Of a stretch of 64,000 nt of DNA, positions 52,164 through 61,310 are shown piece by piece. The DNA is taken from positions 1 to 64,000 of the forward strand of contig JAEZGJ010000065.1 of the NCBI GenBank assembly GCA_023416965.1. Reading direction: 5' to 3'. This DNA is from Pseudomonadota bacterium. Its GTDB lineage: Bacteria > Pseudomonadota > Alphaproteobacteria > Rhizobiales > Phreatobacteraceae. How positions within the stretch are numbered: the stretch's first letter is position 1; every line of letters begins with the position of its first letter. The notes beneath the pieces were generated by a model that was not told the DNA's origin, made no database searches, and saw only the letters and a program-made list of their open reading frames with translations. The translations under genes were made by a program, and so were the position numbers.

Positions 52164-53399
52164 GCGCGCGACAGCGGCAAAGCCCTCGTCCGCCGCCTCC
52201 AGTGCCAGGTCAATGTCCGCCTCCGTATGGGCGCAGGACAGGAACATGTTGTGCCGGGGGTGGAAATAGGCCCCCGCCCGCAGCGCCGCGGAGCAGAAGG
52301 CAGAGCCCTTGGCAAAACCGGGATCGTCGCCGAACAGGACCAGGGGCATCTGCGGCGGCCCGCTCTGGGTGATCGCCACGCCGCGCCGTTCGGCGAGCCG
52401 GCCCAGCCCCTCCCGCAGCCGCTGCCCCATCCTTGCCATGACTGCCGGGCCGTCGATGCGGGCGAGTTCGGCGAGGGTCGCGTGTGCCGCAGCCATGGGC
52501 ACCGCCTCGCACCAGAACGACCCGGTGGTGAATATCCTCGTCGCGGCCTCGCGCCAGCGGTCGCCGCCGGCAATGGCCCCGAGCGGATAGCCGTTGGCGA
52601 TCGCCTTGCTGAACGCGGACAGGTCGGGCCGAACGCCTACCGTTTCCCAGGAGCCGCCGAGCGCCAGCCGGAACCCCGCGCGCACGTCGTCGAGGATGAG
52701 GGCCGCGCCCGTCGCGTCGCACATCTCGCGCATCCGCCGCGCAAAGACCGGGTCCGGCAGTTCCAGCTCGCGGCCCATATCGTGCCGGAATGCTGTGACG
52801 AGGACGGCCGCGAGATCGTCGCCCGCCAAGTCGACGGCGGCCTCGAGGCTCGCCCCGTCGTTGTAGTCGTAGTGCAGGATGTGGGCGCGGTCCTCGGCGG
52901 TCACGCCGGCGAGGGAGGGAGAACACCAGGGCACGGCGCCATGGTAGCTGCCGCGGGCGACGAGAAGCTTGCGCCGGCCCGTGCCCGCGCGCGCGATGGT
53001 TACCGCCGCCGTCGTCGCATCGCCGCCGTTCTTCTCGAACAGGCACCAGTCGGCGTGGGGAATCATCTCGACCATCAGTTCCGCGAGATCGACGAGGACG
53101 GGAGCCGGACCGTTCAGCGTGTCGCCGAGCGCCGCCTGCCGCCGTGCCGCAGCCTCCACCGCAGGATGATGGTGACCGAGGACGATGGGACCCCACGAGC
53201 ACATGAAATCGATGAACGAACGACCGTCGGCATCGACGACGCGGCACCCCTCCCCGCGCGTGAAGAACTGCGGATAACCGTCTGGGAGATTTGCGGCATT
53301 CAGGTGGCCCCAGAGTCCACCGGGTATCACGCTCCTCGCCCGCCGCCGCAGTTCGGCATCCCTCGAATTGTCCTGCGGACGCCGTGTCGGTGCCGACAT
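52155..53399 (-). CDS. Class-III aminotransferase (glutamate-1-semialdehyde aminomutase-like)
   Basis: A 414-residue PLP enzyme of aminotransferase class III. The PLP lysine lies in FSKAIANGYPLGAIAGG (about residues 258-274), the cofactor aspartate in LILDDVRAGFRL, and GGDATTAAVTIARA is the usual phosphate-binding region. The GGxWGHL-type N terminus and lack of other heme genes suggest a catabolic relative of HemL rather than HemL itself. The ATG at 53399 follows GGAAGGAAG; the longer frame upstream is unsupported. It is divergent from the flavin monooxygenase and convergent with the amidases, so it may take an amine released there. Confidence 0.9.
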   Translation of the reverse strand: MSAPTRRPQDNSRDAELRRRARSVIPGGLWGHLNAANLPDGYPQFFTRGEGCRVVDADGRSFIDFMCSWGPIVLGHHHPAVEAAARRQAALGDTLNGPAPVLVDLAELMVEMIPHADWCLFEKNGGDATTAAVTIARAGTGRRKLLVARGSYHGAVPWCSPSLAGVTAEDRAHILHYDYNDGASLEAAVDLAGDDLAAVLVTAFRHDMGRELELPDPVFARRMREMCDATGAALILDDVRAGFRLALGGSWETVGVRPDLSAFSKAIANGYPLGAIAGGDRWREAATRIFTTGSFWCEAVPMAAAHATLAELARIDGPAVMARMGQRLREGLGRLAERRGVAITQSGPPQMPLVLFGDDPGFAKGSAFCSAALRAGAYFHPRHNMFLSCAHTEADIDLALEAADEGFAAVARLG

Positions 53400-53598
53400 G
53401 GATGACTTCCTTCCATCGAGAAGCGGGTCGAGGCGCGTCGAGCCTATGCGAGAGCGCACCCGCACGCCACGCGCCCTGCGGATGAGGGCGATGCCGGAAC
53501 GCCGTGGCGGCGCGCGCAACACTGACCTCCACCCGGCCAGATTGCGGCCCGAGGCGGCCTGCGCCAGCATCGGCGGACGTTCAGGGGATGTGCCGCCG

Positions 53599-55386
53599 AT
53601 GTCGCTTCAAGACCCGCTCGCCGAAGCCTGCACCTGGCTCACGGCCTTCGAGGAAGCCCTCCGCAGCGCCCCGGCCCGTGTGGCCGACCTCTTCGTCGAG
53701 GACTGCCACTGGCGCGACTTCGTCGCCTTCACCTGGAACATAGTCACCTTTCAGGGCCGCGAGGAAATCGCGGCCATGGCCGCCGCACGCGCCGACGCGA
53801 CCGGCGCCGGACACTTCGCGGTCGACGGTGTACCGAAACCGGTGGAGGGCGGCGTCGATCTCTGGTTCACCTTCTCCACCGCTCTCGGACGTGGTCGAGG
53901 TCATGCTCGCCTGCGGGCAGGCCGGTGCTGGACGCTGTTCACGGCATTGCGGGAGCTTGCCGGCCATGAGGAGAAGCGCGGCGAGACGCGCCCCCTCGGC
54001 ACTGTCCACGGTGCCGTCCGAAACCGGCGGACCTGGGCGGACGAGCGGGCGGACGACGCCCGGCTCGGCATCGATCGCCAGCCCTTTGTACTCATCGTCG
54101 GCGGCGGCCAGGGGGGCCTCGGCCTGTCGGCAAGGCTGAAGCAGATCGGCGTTCCGGCCCTGATCGTCGACCGCCATGCACGTCCGGGGGATTCCTGGCG
54201 CAGCCGCTATCGCTCCCTGTGCCTGCACGATCCCGTCTGGTTCGATCACATGCCCTATCTGCCCTTCCCGGAGCACTGGCCCGTCTTCACACCGAAGGAC
54301 AAGATGGGCGACTGGCTCGAGGCCTATGCCGCGGTCATGGAACTGGACATCTGGACCGGCACCACCTGCCGCCGGGCCCGCCACGACCCCGGCGCGGGCA
54401 AGTGGATCGTCGAGGTCGAGCGCGACGGCGTGAACGCCGTCCTGGAACCGACGCATCTCGTGCTGGCGACGGGCATGTCCGGCAAGCCGAACCTGCCGGT
54501 TGTACCGGGGCAGGACCTCTTCCGCGGCACGCAGCACCATTCCAGCGCCCATCCTGGCGGAGAGACCTATGCCGGAAAGCGCTGCATCGTGATCGGCGCC
54601 AACAATTCGGCCCACGACATCGCCGCCGACCTGTGGGAGCACGGAGCAGAGGTCACGATGGTGCAGCGCTCGCCGACCCTGGTTGTCCGCTCGGAGACGG
54701 TCCAGAAGCTCGGCTGGTCGCTCTATTCGGAAGCCGCCGTCAGGTCCGGGATCGGAGTGGACGACGCCGACCTCATCGTTGCGTCGACGCCCTTCGCCGT
54801 CTTGCCGCAGATGCTCCGCCCCATCGTCCAGCGGATAAAGGAGGAGGACGCCGAGTTCTACGAGAGCCTGCGCGCCGTAGGCTTCATGCTGACCTTCGGG
54901 GAGGACGAGACGGGGCTCGGGCTGATGTATCCCCGCCGCGGCTCAGGCTATTACATTGATGTGGGCGCCTCGGACCTCATCGCACGCCGCGAAATCGCGT
55001 TGCGCAGCGGCGTCGGCCTCGCCGGCCTCACGGCGGATGCCGTGATACTGTCGGACGGGTCCGCCCTTCCGGCCGACCTCGTCGTCTACGCCACCGGCTA
55101 CGGGTCGATGACGGGCTGGGCGGCCGATCTCATCTCTCAGGATGTCGCCGACCGGGTCGGCCCGTGCTGGGGCATGGGATCGGGAACCGCTCGCGATCCC
55201 GGCCCCTGGGTCGGCGAGCTGCGCAACATGTGGAAGCCGACGGCACAGGAAGGCCTGTGGTTCCACGGCGGCAACCTCGCCCAGTCGCGCCATTATTCCC
55301 GCTATCTCGCGTTGCAGCTGAAGGCGCGGTTCGAGGCACTCCCGGTCTCCGTCTACGATCGCACCCCTGCCCCGCTATCCGGCTGA
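53599..55386 (+). CDS. Flavin-containing monooxygenase with N-terminal SnoaL-like domain
   Basis: A 595-residue NAD(P)/FAD-dependent monooxygenase. Residues 1-140 look like a SnoaL/NTF2-type domain (FVEDCHWRDFVAFTWNIVTF). The FAD Rossmann motif is VLIVGGGQGGLGLSARL (about 170-186), the second dinucleotide site is VIGANNSAHDIAADL (about 333-347) and an ATG motif of group B enzymes is LATGMSGKPNLPVVPG. The ATG at 53599 has AGGGGA ten bases upstream; a longer start is in the divergent gene. It probably hydroxylates or Baeyer-Villiger-oxidises a small organic compound. The gene stands alone. Confidence 0.92.
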   Translation: MSLQDPLAEACTWLTAFEEALRSAPARVADLFVEDCHWRDFVAFTWNIVTFQGREEIAAMAAARADATGAGHFAVDGVPKPVEGGVDLWFTFSTALGRGRGHARLRAGRCWTLFTALRELAGHEEKRGETRPLGTVHGAVRNRRTWADERADDARLGIDRQPFVLIVGGGQGGLGLSARLKQIGVPALIVDRHARPGDSWRSRYRSLCLHDPVWFDHMPYLPFPEHWPVFTPKDKMGDWLEAYAAVMELDIWTGTTCRRARHDPGAGKWIVEVERDGVNAVLEPTHLVLATGMSGKPNLPVVPGQDLFRGTQHHSSAHPGGETYAGKRCIVIGANNSAHDIAADLWEHGAEVTMVQRSPTLVVRSETVQKLGWSLYSEAAVRSGIGVDDADLIVASTPFAVLPQMLRPIVQRIKEEDAEFYESLRAVGFMLTFGEDETGLGLMYPRRGSGYYIDVGASDLIARREIALRSGVGLAGLTADAVILSDGSALPADLVVYATGYGSMTGWAADLISQDVADRVGPCWGMGSGTARDPGPWVGELRNMWKPTAQEGLWFHGGNLAQSRHYSRYLALQLKARFEALPVSVYDRTPAPLSG

Positions 55387-55476
55387 ACCAGCGGGCCCGG
55401 GAGGCTTCGTGGGGGCGGATCGCGGACCACACGTCAATCCGCGGATCCCCGGCTGGTCCCGAGGCGCGTCCCACAT

Positions 55477-55492
55477 GCCGGTCACGACCGGC
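55477..55492. terminator. Small hairpin between convergent genes
   Basis: GCCGGTC and GACCGGC face each other across two bases (55484-55485), 90 bases past the monooxygenase stop and eight before the MaoC stop. A bidirectional end point is possible; no T-tract. Confidence 0.3.
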
Positions 55493-55499
55493 AGGATGG

Positions 55500-55943
55500 T
55501 CAGGCCGTGGAGCGGCTCACCATCAGTGCCGCCGTGCCGCTCTGCACCGTTTCGTCGCGCTGGTTCACCACGTCGAGCCGAAGGTCGACGACGCCCCGGT
55601 CGTCCTTGCGGGTCGGGCGCTTGCCGATGACGGTCACGACGACGTGGACCGTGTCTTGCGCCCTCACCGGACCGGTGAAGGTCCAGGTGATGCCGAGGAG
55701 GCCCATCACCGTGCCGTCCAGCAGCCCGGCGCGGGAGGCAAGACCGAAGGCCATGCCGACGAGCATGGGGCCATGGGCAATGCGGCCACCGAACTGGCTT
55801 TCCGCGGCATGGACCTCATCCACGTGGAGCGGATTGAAGTCCGCCGTCAGCCCGGCGAACTGGGTGATGTCAGCTTCGATGATGGTGCGCCGGGGCGTCG
55901 TGTAGGTCGCGCCGGGCTCGAAGGCGTCATAGCTCAGGCCCAT
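55500..55943 (-). CDS. MaoC family dehydratase (R-hydratase-like)
   Basis: A 147-residue hot-dog hydratase. The catalytic Asp-His pair is in DFNPLHVDEVHAAES (about residues 35-49), followed by the FGGRIAHGPMLVGM helix (about 51-64), as in (R)-specific enoyl-CoA hydratases. It starts 17 bases after the first MaoC gene and is last in the acyl-CoA operon transcribed leftward from 60004. Role: hydration or dehydration of an acyl-CoA intermediate. Substrate not determined. Confidence 0.93.
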   Translation of the reverse strand: MGLSYDAFEPGATYTTPRRTIIEADITQFAGLTADFNPLHVDEVHAAESQFGGRIAHGPMLVGMAFGLASRAGLLDGTVMGLLGITWTFTGPVRAQDTVHVVVTVIGKRPTRKDDRGVVDLRLDVVNQRDETVQSGTAALMVSRSTA

Positions 55944-55960
55944 CGTACTCTCCTCAAGGC

Positions 55961-56416
55961 TCAGGCGGCCGGGCGGCAGCGCATCAGAGCCGCGCGCAGG
56001 CAGGAGGCGACCTCGACGCCATCCTGGTTGAAGGCCTTGTGCTCGAAGGTGACGATGCCCTGGTCGGGCCGCGAGCGGCTGCGGCGGACCTCGCGCACCC
56101 GGGTCTCGGCGCGGATGGAATCGCCGGGGAAGACGGGAGCCGGGAACTTCACGTCGGTGAAGCCGAGATTGGCGACGGTAGTGTTGAGCGTCGTGTCGGC
56201 GACGGTGAGCCCGACCAGCAGCCCGAGGGTGAAGAGGCTGTTGACGATGGGCCGGCCATATTCGCTCCGTGCGGCAGCATGGGCGTCGATATGCAGCGGC
56301 TGCGGGTTCAGCGTCAGGCAGGAGAACCAGATGTTGTCCGCCTCCGTGACGGTGCGCGTCACCTCGTGGGCGAAATGACGGCCGACGGCGAAGTCGTCGA
56401 AATAGAGCCCGGGCAT
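55961..56416 (-). CDS. MaoC family dehydratase (mesaconyl-CoA hydratase-like)
   Basis: A 151-residue hot-dog protein of the longer MaoC type. Recognition motifs are FDDFAVGRHFAHEVTRTVTEAD (residues 6-27) and the LNPQPLHIDAHAA active-site stretch (about 36-48, with Asp replaced by Asn in the usual DFNP position). The remaining pattern (VFPGDSIRAETRV) matches hydratases acting on branched or C4-C5 unsaturated acyl-CoAs. It lies 10 bases after the carboxylase alpha gene and before a second MaoC, a layout seen in branched acyl-CoA pathways. Confidence 0.9.
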   Translation of the reverse strand: MPGLYFDDFAVGRHFAHEVTRTVTEADNIWFSCLTLNPQPLHIDAHAAARSEYGRPIVNSLFTLGLLVGLTVADTTLNTTVANLGFTDVKFPAPVFPGDSIRAETRVREVRRSRSRPDQGIVTFEHKAFNQDGVEVASCLRAALMRCRPAA

Positions 56417-56426
56417 GGTCTTCTCC

Positions 56427-58424
56427 TCAAGATGTGGCGTCGGGGGCCAGAGCGACGAGGCGGTGGCCGGCCGGAACCGTTTCCCCCGCCGTGACGGCGA
56501 CTGCCGCGACGGTGCCCGCGCGCGGCGCGGTGAGCGTCTGGAACAGCTTCATGGATTCGAGGACGATCAGGGGCTGGCCCGCCTCCACCACGTCGCCGGG
56601 TGCGACCGTCACCTCTGCAACGACGCCGGGCATGGGCGAGACCAGCGAGTCGCCGGCCTTTCCCGTGCCGGCCGTCGTTTCGTGGGCGTCCAGGGCGATC
56701 TGCACGCGGGCACGGTACTCGGCATCGCCCAGCCGCAGAACGACCGTGTCGCCCGCGACGGCGGCCAAACCGCGCCTGCTGTCGCCGTCGATCCGGAAGG
56801 TGAGTGCCGCCGGCTCGCCGGTGACGTGCACCGTCACGGGCCCCTCCGGAGTGACCATGGCCACCGTTTCACCGTCGAAGCGGATCCGGGCCGTCTCGGG
56901 ACCGTCGGAGAGATGGACGCGGTACTCCTGGACCGCCGGCCGGCCGGCTGGCGCGAGCACGCGGAAGCCGCGCAACGCACTCCAGGGCGAAGAGGCTGTC
57001 GGTCGTCCGGTCGCGGCGACAAGAGCGGCGGCGAGGCCCGCGGCCCGATCGGTTGCGATGGCCGGGCGCGTCCACCCATCGGGATAGAGGTCGCGCAACA
57101 TCGCCGTGGTCGCCCGTCCCTCCGCGAAGGGAGCCTTCGCCGCGACCTCCGCCAGGAACACCCGGTTGGTGTCGGGGCCCATGACCGTGAGGTCCGTGAG
57201 GCCGCGGATCAGCGCCTGGCGGGCCGTCTCCCGGGTGGTGCCATGGGCGATCACCTTGGCCACCATGGAATCGTAGTGGACGGTGACCTCGGAACCGGTG
57301 TCGATGCCGGAGTCGATGCGCAGGCCCGGCCGAGCCTCCGGCTCGCGCCACATCGCCACCCGGCCCGAGGCAGGCAGGAACCCGGCTTCTGGCCTTTCGG
57401 CAAGCAGCCGGGCCTCGATGGCATGGCCGCTCGCCCGGATGGCCTCCTGTCCGAACGGCAGCGGTTCGCCGGCCGCGATGCGCAACTGCCATTCGACGAG
57501 GTCGAGGCCCGTGATCATTTCCGTCACCGGGTGTTCGACCTGCAGGCGAGTGTTCATCTCAAGGAAGAAGTGCTGGTCCGTCGCGGCATCGACGAGGAAC
57601 TCCATGGTTCCGAGGTTGCGATAGCCGATGGAGCGCGCGAGGCGCACAGCATCGTCGAGAAGCCGGCTGCGGATCGCCTCCGCAAGGTTCGGCGCGGGCG
57701 CTTCCTCCAGGATCTTCTGGTTGTTGCGCTGGACCGAGCAGTCGCGCTCGAAGAGATGGACGACGCCGCCGTGATGGTCGGCCGCGACCTGCACCTCGAC
57801 ATGGCGCGCCGTGCGCACCAGCCGCTCCAGCAACAGGCGATCGTCGCCGAAGGCGGCCTTGGCCTCGCGGCGCGCGGTGGCGATGGCCTCAGCCATCTCG
57901 GCGGGGGCCTCCACCACGCGCATCCCCTTGCCGCCGCCGCCGGCCGACGCCTTCACCAGAAGCGGGAAGCCGACATCGGCAGCCGCCGCGACAAGCGCGG
58001 CGTCCTGGGCAGTATCCGCGTCGAAGCCCGGCACGACCGGAACTCCCGCGGCGCTCGCCAGGCGCTTCGCCGCAATCTTCGAGCCCATGGCGGCCACCAC
58101 CCCTGCGGGCGGGCCGACAAAGGCGATGCCGGCGGCGGCGCAGGATTCAGGAAATTCCGGCCGTTCCGACAGGAAGCCGTAGCCGGGATGCACGGCTTCC
58201 GCGCCCGTGCGTCGCGCAGCGTCCAGGAGGGCATCGATGCGCAGATAGCTGTCACGCGCGGCGGCGGGGCCGATGCGCACGGCCTCGTCGGCCTCGGCGA
58301 CATGCGGTGCGCCGGCATCGGCATCCGAATAGACGGCGATGGTGCGCAGGCCCATCCGGCGGGCGGTGCGGATGATGCGGCGGGCGATCTCGCCGCGATT
58401 GGCGATGAGCAGGCTCTCGAACAT
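56427..58424 (-). CDS. Acyl-CoA carboxylase alpha subunit (biotin carboxylase plus biotin carrier)
   Basis: A 665-residue biotin-dependent enzyme subunit. Residues 1-450 are a biotin carboxylase with ATP-grasp core (ANRGEIARRIIRTAR at 8-22, KASAGGGGKGMRVV near 158, EMNTRLQVEHPVTE near 287), followed by a linker domain and a C-terminal biotinyl domain with the biotinyl lysine in VLESMKLFQT. It carboxylates biotin with bicarbonate and ATP. Size and the following carboxyltransferase gene match 3-methylcrotonyl-CoA, geranyl-CoA or propionyl-CoA carboxylases. The stop of the beta gene is 8 bases upstream of its ATG. Confidence 0.96.
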   Translation of the reverse strand: MFESLLIANRGEIARRIIRTARRMGLRTIAVYSDADAGAPHVAEADEAVRIGPAAARDSYLRIDALLDAARRTGAEAVHPGYGFLSERPEFPESCAAAGIAFVGPPAGVVAAMGSKIAAKRLASAAGVPVVPGFDADTAQDAALVAAAADVGFPLLVKASAGGGGKGMRVVEAPAEMAEAIATARREAKAAFGDDRLLLERLVRTARHVEVQVAADHHGGVVHLFERDCSVQRNNQKILEEAPAPNLAEAIRSRLLDDAVRLARSIGYRNLGTMEFLVDAATDQHFFLEMNTRLQVEHPVTEMITGLDLVEWQLRIAAGEPLPFGQEAIRASGHAIEARLLAERPEAGFLPASGRVAMWREPEARPGLRIDSGIDTGSEVTVHYDSMVAKVIAHGTTRETARQALIRGLTDLTVMGPDTNRVFLAEVAAKAPFAEGRATTAMLRDLYPDGWTRPAIATDRAAGLAAALVAATGRPTASSPWSALRGFRVLAPAGRPAVQEYRVHLSDGPETARIRFDGETVAMVTPEGPVTVHVTGEPAALTFRIDGDSRRGLAAVAGDTVVLRLGDAEYRARVQIALDAHETTAGTGKAGDSLVSPMPGVVAEVTVAPGDVVEAGQPLIVLESMKLFQTLTAPRAGTVAAVAVTAGETVPAGHRLVALAPDATS

Positions 58425-58432
58425 GATCGGGC

Positions 58433-60004
58433 TCACATCCGGTAGACCGGGCGGGGTGAAGTATCCCGCGGCTCGCCGTGAGAGAGGGCGAGGCAGAGAC
58501 CGAGAACATCTCGGGTCTGGTCGGGCTCGATGATCCCGTCGTCCCAAAGCCGCGCCGTGGCGTAGTAGGGATCGCTCTGTTCCTCGAATTGAGCGCGGGT
58601 GCGTCGGTCGAGGGCCGCAATGGCCTCCTCGTCCGCGCCCCCCTTCAGGCTGGCGCGCCGGAGATCGGTGACAACCGTCGCGGCGACGTCCGGGCTCATG
58701 GTCGCGATGCGGCTGTTCGGCCAGGCGAAGAGGAAGCGGGGGCGGAAGCCGCGGCCGCACATGCCGTAATTGCCCGCGCCATAGGAGCCGCCGATGATGA
58801 CTGTGAGCTTCGGCACGCGCGCATTGGAGACGGCATAGACCAGCTTCGCGGAATGCTTGGCGATCCCCCCGCGCTCGGCCTCGGTGCCCACCATGAAGCC
58901 GGTAATGTTCTGCAGGAAGAGGAGAGGAATGTGGCGCTGGTCGGCGAGCTCGATGAAATGCGCGCCCTTCACCGCCGATTCCGAGAAGAGCACGCCGTTG
59001 TTGGCGAGGATGGCGACGGGATAGCCGTGGATGCGGGCGAAGGCGGCAACCAGGCTTGACCCGTAGTCCGGCTTGAAGGCCTGCAGCGTGCCGCCATCGA
59101 CCATGGCCGAGAGCGCCTCGGTGACGCCATAGGGGCGCTTGAGATCCGTCGGCACGATGTCGGCGAGCGACCGGTTGACCGCGGGCGCCGTGGCGGCGAA
59201 GGGCGGCGGCGAGATGCGACGTGCCTCGCCGAAGCCGGAGACGATGGCGCGCAGCTTCGCCAGCGCCGCCCGCTCGTCTGCAGCGATATGGTCGGAGACG
59301 CCGGAGACGCGGGTATGCATGTCGGCGCCGCCCAGTGTTTCGCCGTCGACCACCTCGTTGATCGCCGCTTTCACGATGGGAGGGCCGCCGAGATGGATAC
59401 GGCCCGTGCCGGCCACCATCACCACCTCGTCGGAAAGGGCGGGGATATAGGCGCCGCCCGCCGTGCAGCCGCCGAAGACAACGGAGACCTGCGGGATGCC
59501 GGCGGCCGAGAGCCGGCACTGATTGTAGAACGTTCCGCCGAAATGATCCCGGTCGGGGAAGACCCGGTCCTGCTCGGGCAGGAAGGCGCCGCCGCAATCG
59601 ACCAGGTAAAGGCAGGGCAGCCGGTGTTCCTCGGCGATTTCCTGGGCGCGCAGGTGCTTCCGCACGGTCTCCGCGAAGAAGGAGCCACCCTTCACCGTCG
59701 CATCGTTGGCGATGACCATGCAGGGCGTGTCGTGGACCATGCCGATACCGGTGACGATGCCGGCGGCAGGGACCTCCCCGCCGTAAAGGCCATGGGCGGC
59801 GAGCGGCGAGAGTTCGAGGAAAGGGCTCCCCGGATCAAGCAGCAGGTCGATGCGGTCGCGGACCAGGATCTTGCCACGGGCATGGTGACGATCGACCTGC
59901 GCCTTGCCGCCGCCGGCGAGCACGGCGGCGTGCTGCGCGCGCAGTCTTGCGATCAGGTCGGCAAAAGGCTCGGGGGCAGAACGGTGGAGGGTGGCGGCGG
60001 TCAC
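58433..60004 (-). CDS. Acyl-CoA carboxylase beta subunit (carboxyltransferase)
   Basis: A 523-residue carboxyltransferase of the MCCB/PCCB family, transferring carboxyl from biotin to an acyl-CoA. Motifs include the N-terminal RLRAQHAAVLAGGGKAQVDRHHARGK segment (positions 19-44), LVDCGGAFLPEQDRVFPD (about 143-160) and the acyl-CoA-binding GGSYGAGNYGMCGRGFRPRF near 414-433. The MCCB-like features favour a branched-chain (3-methylcrotonyl-type) substrate. It leads the leftward operon beta-alpha-MaoC-MaoC, divergent from the acyl-CoA dehydrogenase. Confidence 0.95.
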   Translation of the reverse strand: MTAATLHRSAPEPFADLIARLRAQHAAVLAGGGKAQVDRHHARGKILVRDRIDLLLDPGSPFLELSPLAAHGLYGGEVPAAGIVTGIGMVHDTPCMVIANDATVKGGSFFAETVRKHLRAQEIAEEHRLPCLYLVDCGGAFLPEQDRVFPDRDHFGGTFYNQCRLSAAGIPQVSVVFGGCTAGGAYIPALSDEVVMVAGTGRIHLGGPPIVKAAINEVVDGETLGGADMHTRVSGVSDHIAADERAALAKLRAIVSGFGEARRISPPPFAATAPAVNRSLADIVPTDLKRPYGVTEALSAMVDGGTLQAFKPDYGSSLVAAFARIHGYPVAILANNGVLFSESAVKGAHFIELADQRHIPLLFLQNITGFMVGTEAERGGIAKHSAKLVYAVSNARVPKLTVIIGGSYGAGNYGMCGRGFRPRFLFAWPNSRIATMSPDVAATVVTDLRRASLKGGADEEAIAALDRRTRAQFEEQSDPYYATARLWDDGIIEPDQTRDVLGLCLALSHGEPRDTSPRPVYRM

Positions 60005-60040
60005 GGTGCGATCCCATGGCTTGACCCGGCCAGTCTGCCT

Positions 60041-60058
60041 ACCTAACGTCTGTTAGGT
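60041..60058. promoter_or_regulatory. Perfect palindromic operator (TetR-type) between the two acyl-CoA arms
   Basis: ACCTAAC-GTCT-GTTAGGT is an 18-base inverted repeat with perfect seven-base arms in the 74-base divergent gap. TTGACC occurs symmetrically on each side (60021-60026 rightward; complement of 60056-60061 leftward), both possible -35 boxes. A dimeric TetR repressor bound here would control both arms; the tetR gene at 61311 is the obvious candidate. Confidence 0.75.
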
Positions 60059-60078
60059 CAAGATCGCCCGGAGAGCCC

Positions 60079-61260
60079 ATGACCATCCGCCCGAACCCCG
60101 CAGACCTCGGCGCCGCGGTCTCCTCGCCCTTCTTCGCGGCGGAGCACGACCTGCTGCGCGACCAGATCCGCCGCTTCATCGAGCAGGAGGTGAAGCCTCA
60201 TGCCGCGGCCTGGGAGGAAGCAGGCTTCGTGCCCCGCTCCGTCCTGCGCCGCATGGGCAGCCTCGGCTTCTTCGGCATCCGCTATCCCGAAGCCTATGGC
60301 GGATCGGCGATGAACGCGCTCGCGACCGTCGTCTATGCGGAGGAACTCGGGCGCTCGACATTCAGCGGCGTCGCCATCACCGCGCTGGTGCATACCGACA
60401 TGGCCTCTGTCCATGTCTTCAATGCCGGCACCCAGGCGCAGAAGGCGAAATGGATGCCCGGCATCATCTCGGGCGAGGTCATCACCGCCGTAGCGGTGAC
60501 CGAGCCGGATGCCGGCTCCGACGTGAAGGGCATCCGCACCACGGCGCGCCGCGTCGACGAGGGCTTCGTTCTGAACGGGACGAAACTCTACATCACGAAC
60601 GGGGTGCACGCCGACCTCTACTGCGTCGCCGCCAAGACCGGTACCGACGGCCCTGCCTCGAAGTCGGTGACCATGTTCCTCATCGAGAAGGGCACGCCCG
60701 GCTTCCGCGTTGGGCGCGCCCTCGACAAGCATGGCTGGCGATCCTCCGACACGGCCGAGCTGGTCTTCGAGGATTGCTTCGTGCCCGAGAGCGCCATCCT
60801 CGGTGAGGAGGGCCGCGGCTTCTACGCCATCATGAAGAACTTCCAGAACGAGCGGCTGGTGCTCGGCGCCATGGCGGTGGGGGAGTCGCAGGCGGCGCTC
60901 GACCTGACCCTCGACTATGTGAAGACCCGCAGGGCCTTCGGGGCGCCGCTCTGGGACAAGCAGGCCATCCGCCAGCGCCTCTCCCTGCTGGCGGCCCGCA
61001 CCGAGGCCTGCCGTCAGTTCGTCTATGCCACCGCCTGGCGCGAGACGCGCGGCGAGGAGGTGACGCGCGAGGTGTCGATGATGAAGGCGCTGTGCGGGGA
61101 ATTGGTCAACGAGGTCATGTATGGCTGCCTGCAGTTCCACGGCGGCTTCGGCTTCATGCGCGGCAGCGCCATCGAGCGCATGGCGCGCGATGCCCGGGTT
61201 CAGTCCATCGGCGGCGGTGCGACCGAGGTCATGCTGGAAGAGGTGGCCAAGCGGCTATGA
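60079..61260 (+). CDS. Acyl-CoA dehydrogenase
   Basis: A 393-residue FAD flavoenzyme introducing a 2,3 double bond into an acyl-CoA. The FAD-binding VTEPDAGSDVKGIRTTA (about 139-155) and the IERMARDARVQSIGGGATEVM C-terminal stretch (364-384) are standard. The latter resembles isovaleryl- and citronellyl-type dehydrogenases. It is first of the rightward arm, divergent from the carboxylase, and is followed 50 bases on by tetR. Together with the carboxylase and hydratases it suggests a leucine- or terpenoid-type branched acyl-CoA route. Confidence 0.95.
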   Translation: MTIRPNPADLGAAVSSPFFAAEHDLLRDQIRRFIEQEVKPHAAAWEEAGFVPRSVLRRMGSLGFFGIRYPEAYGGSAMNALATVVYAEELGRSTFSGVAITALVHTDMASVHVFNAGTQAQKAKWMPGIISGEVITAVAVTEPDAGSDVKGIRTTARRVDEGFVLNGTKLYITNGVHADLYCVAAKTGTDGPASKSVTMFLIEKGTPGFRVGRALDKHGWRSSDTAELVFEDCFVPESAILGEEGRGFYAIMKNFQNERLVLGAMAVGESQAALDLTLDYVKTRRAFGAPLWDKQAIRQRLSLLAARTEACRQFVYATAWRETRGEEVTREVSMMKALCGELVNEVMYGCLQFHGGFGFMRGSAIERMARDARVQSIGGGATEVMLEEVAKRL

Positions 61261-61310
61261 ACCCGCTTGCCGCATGACGCGCGGCATGGGACATCGCCCC
61301 GGCCGGAGGA

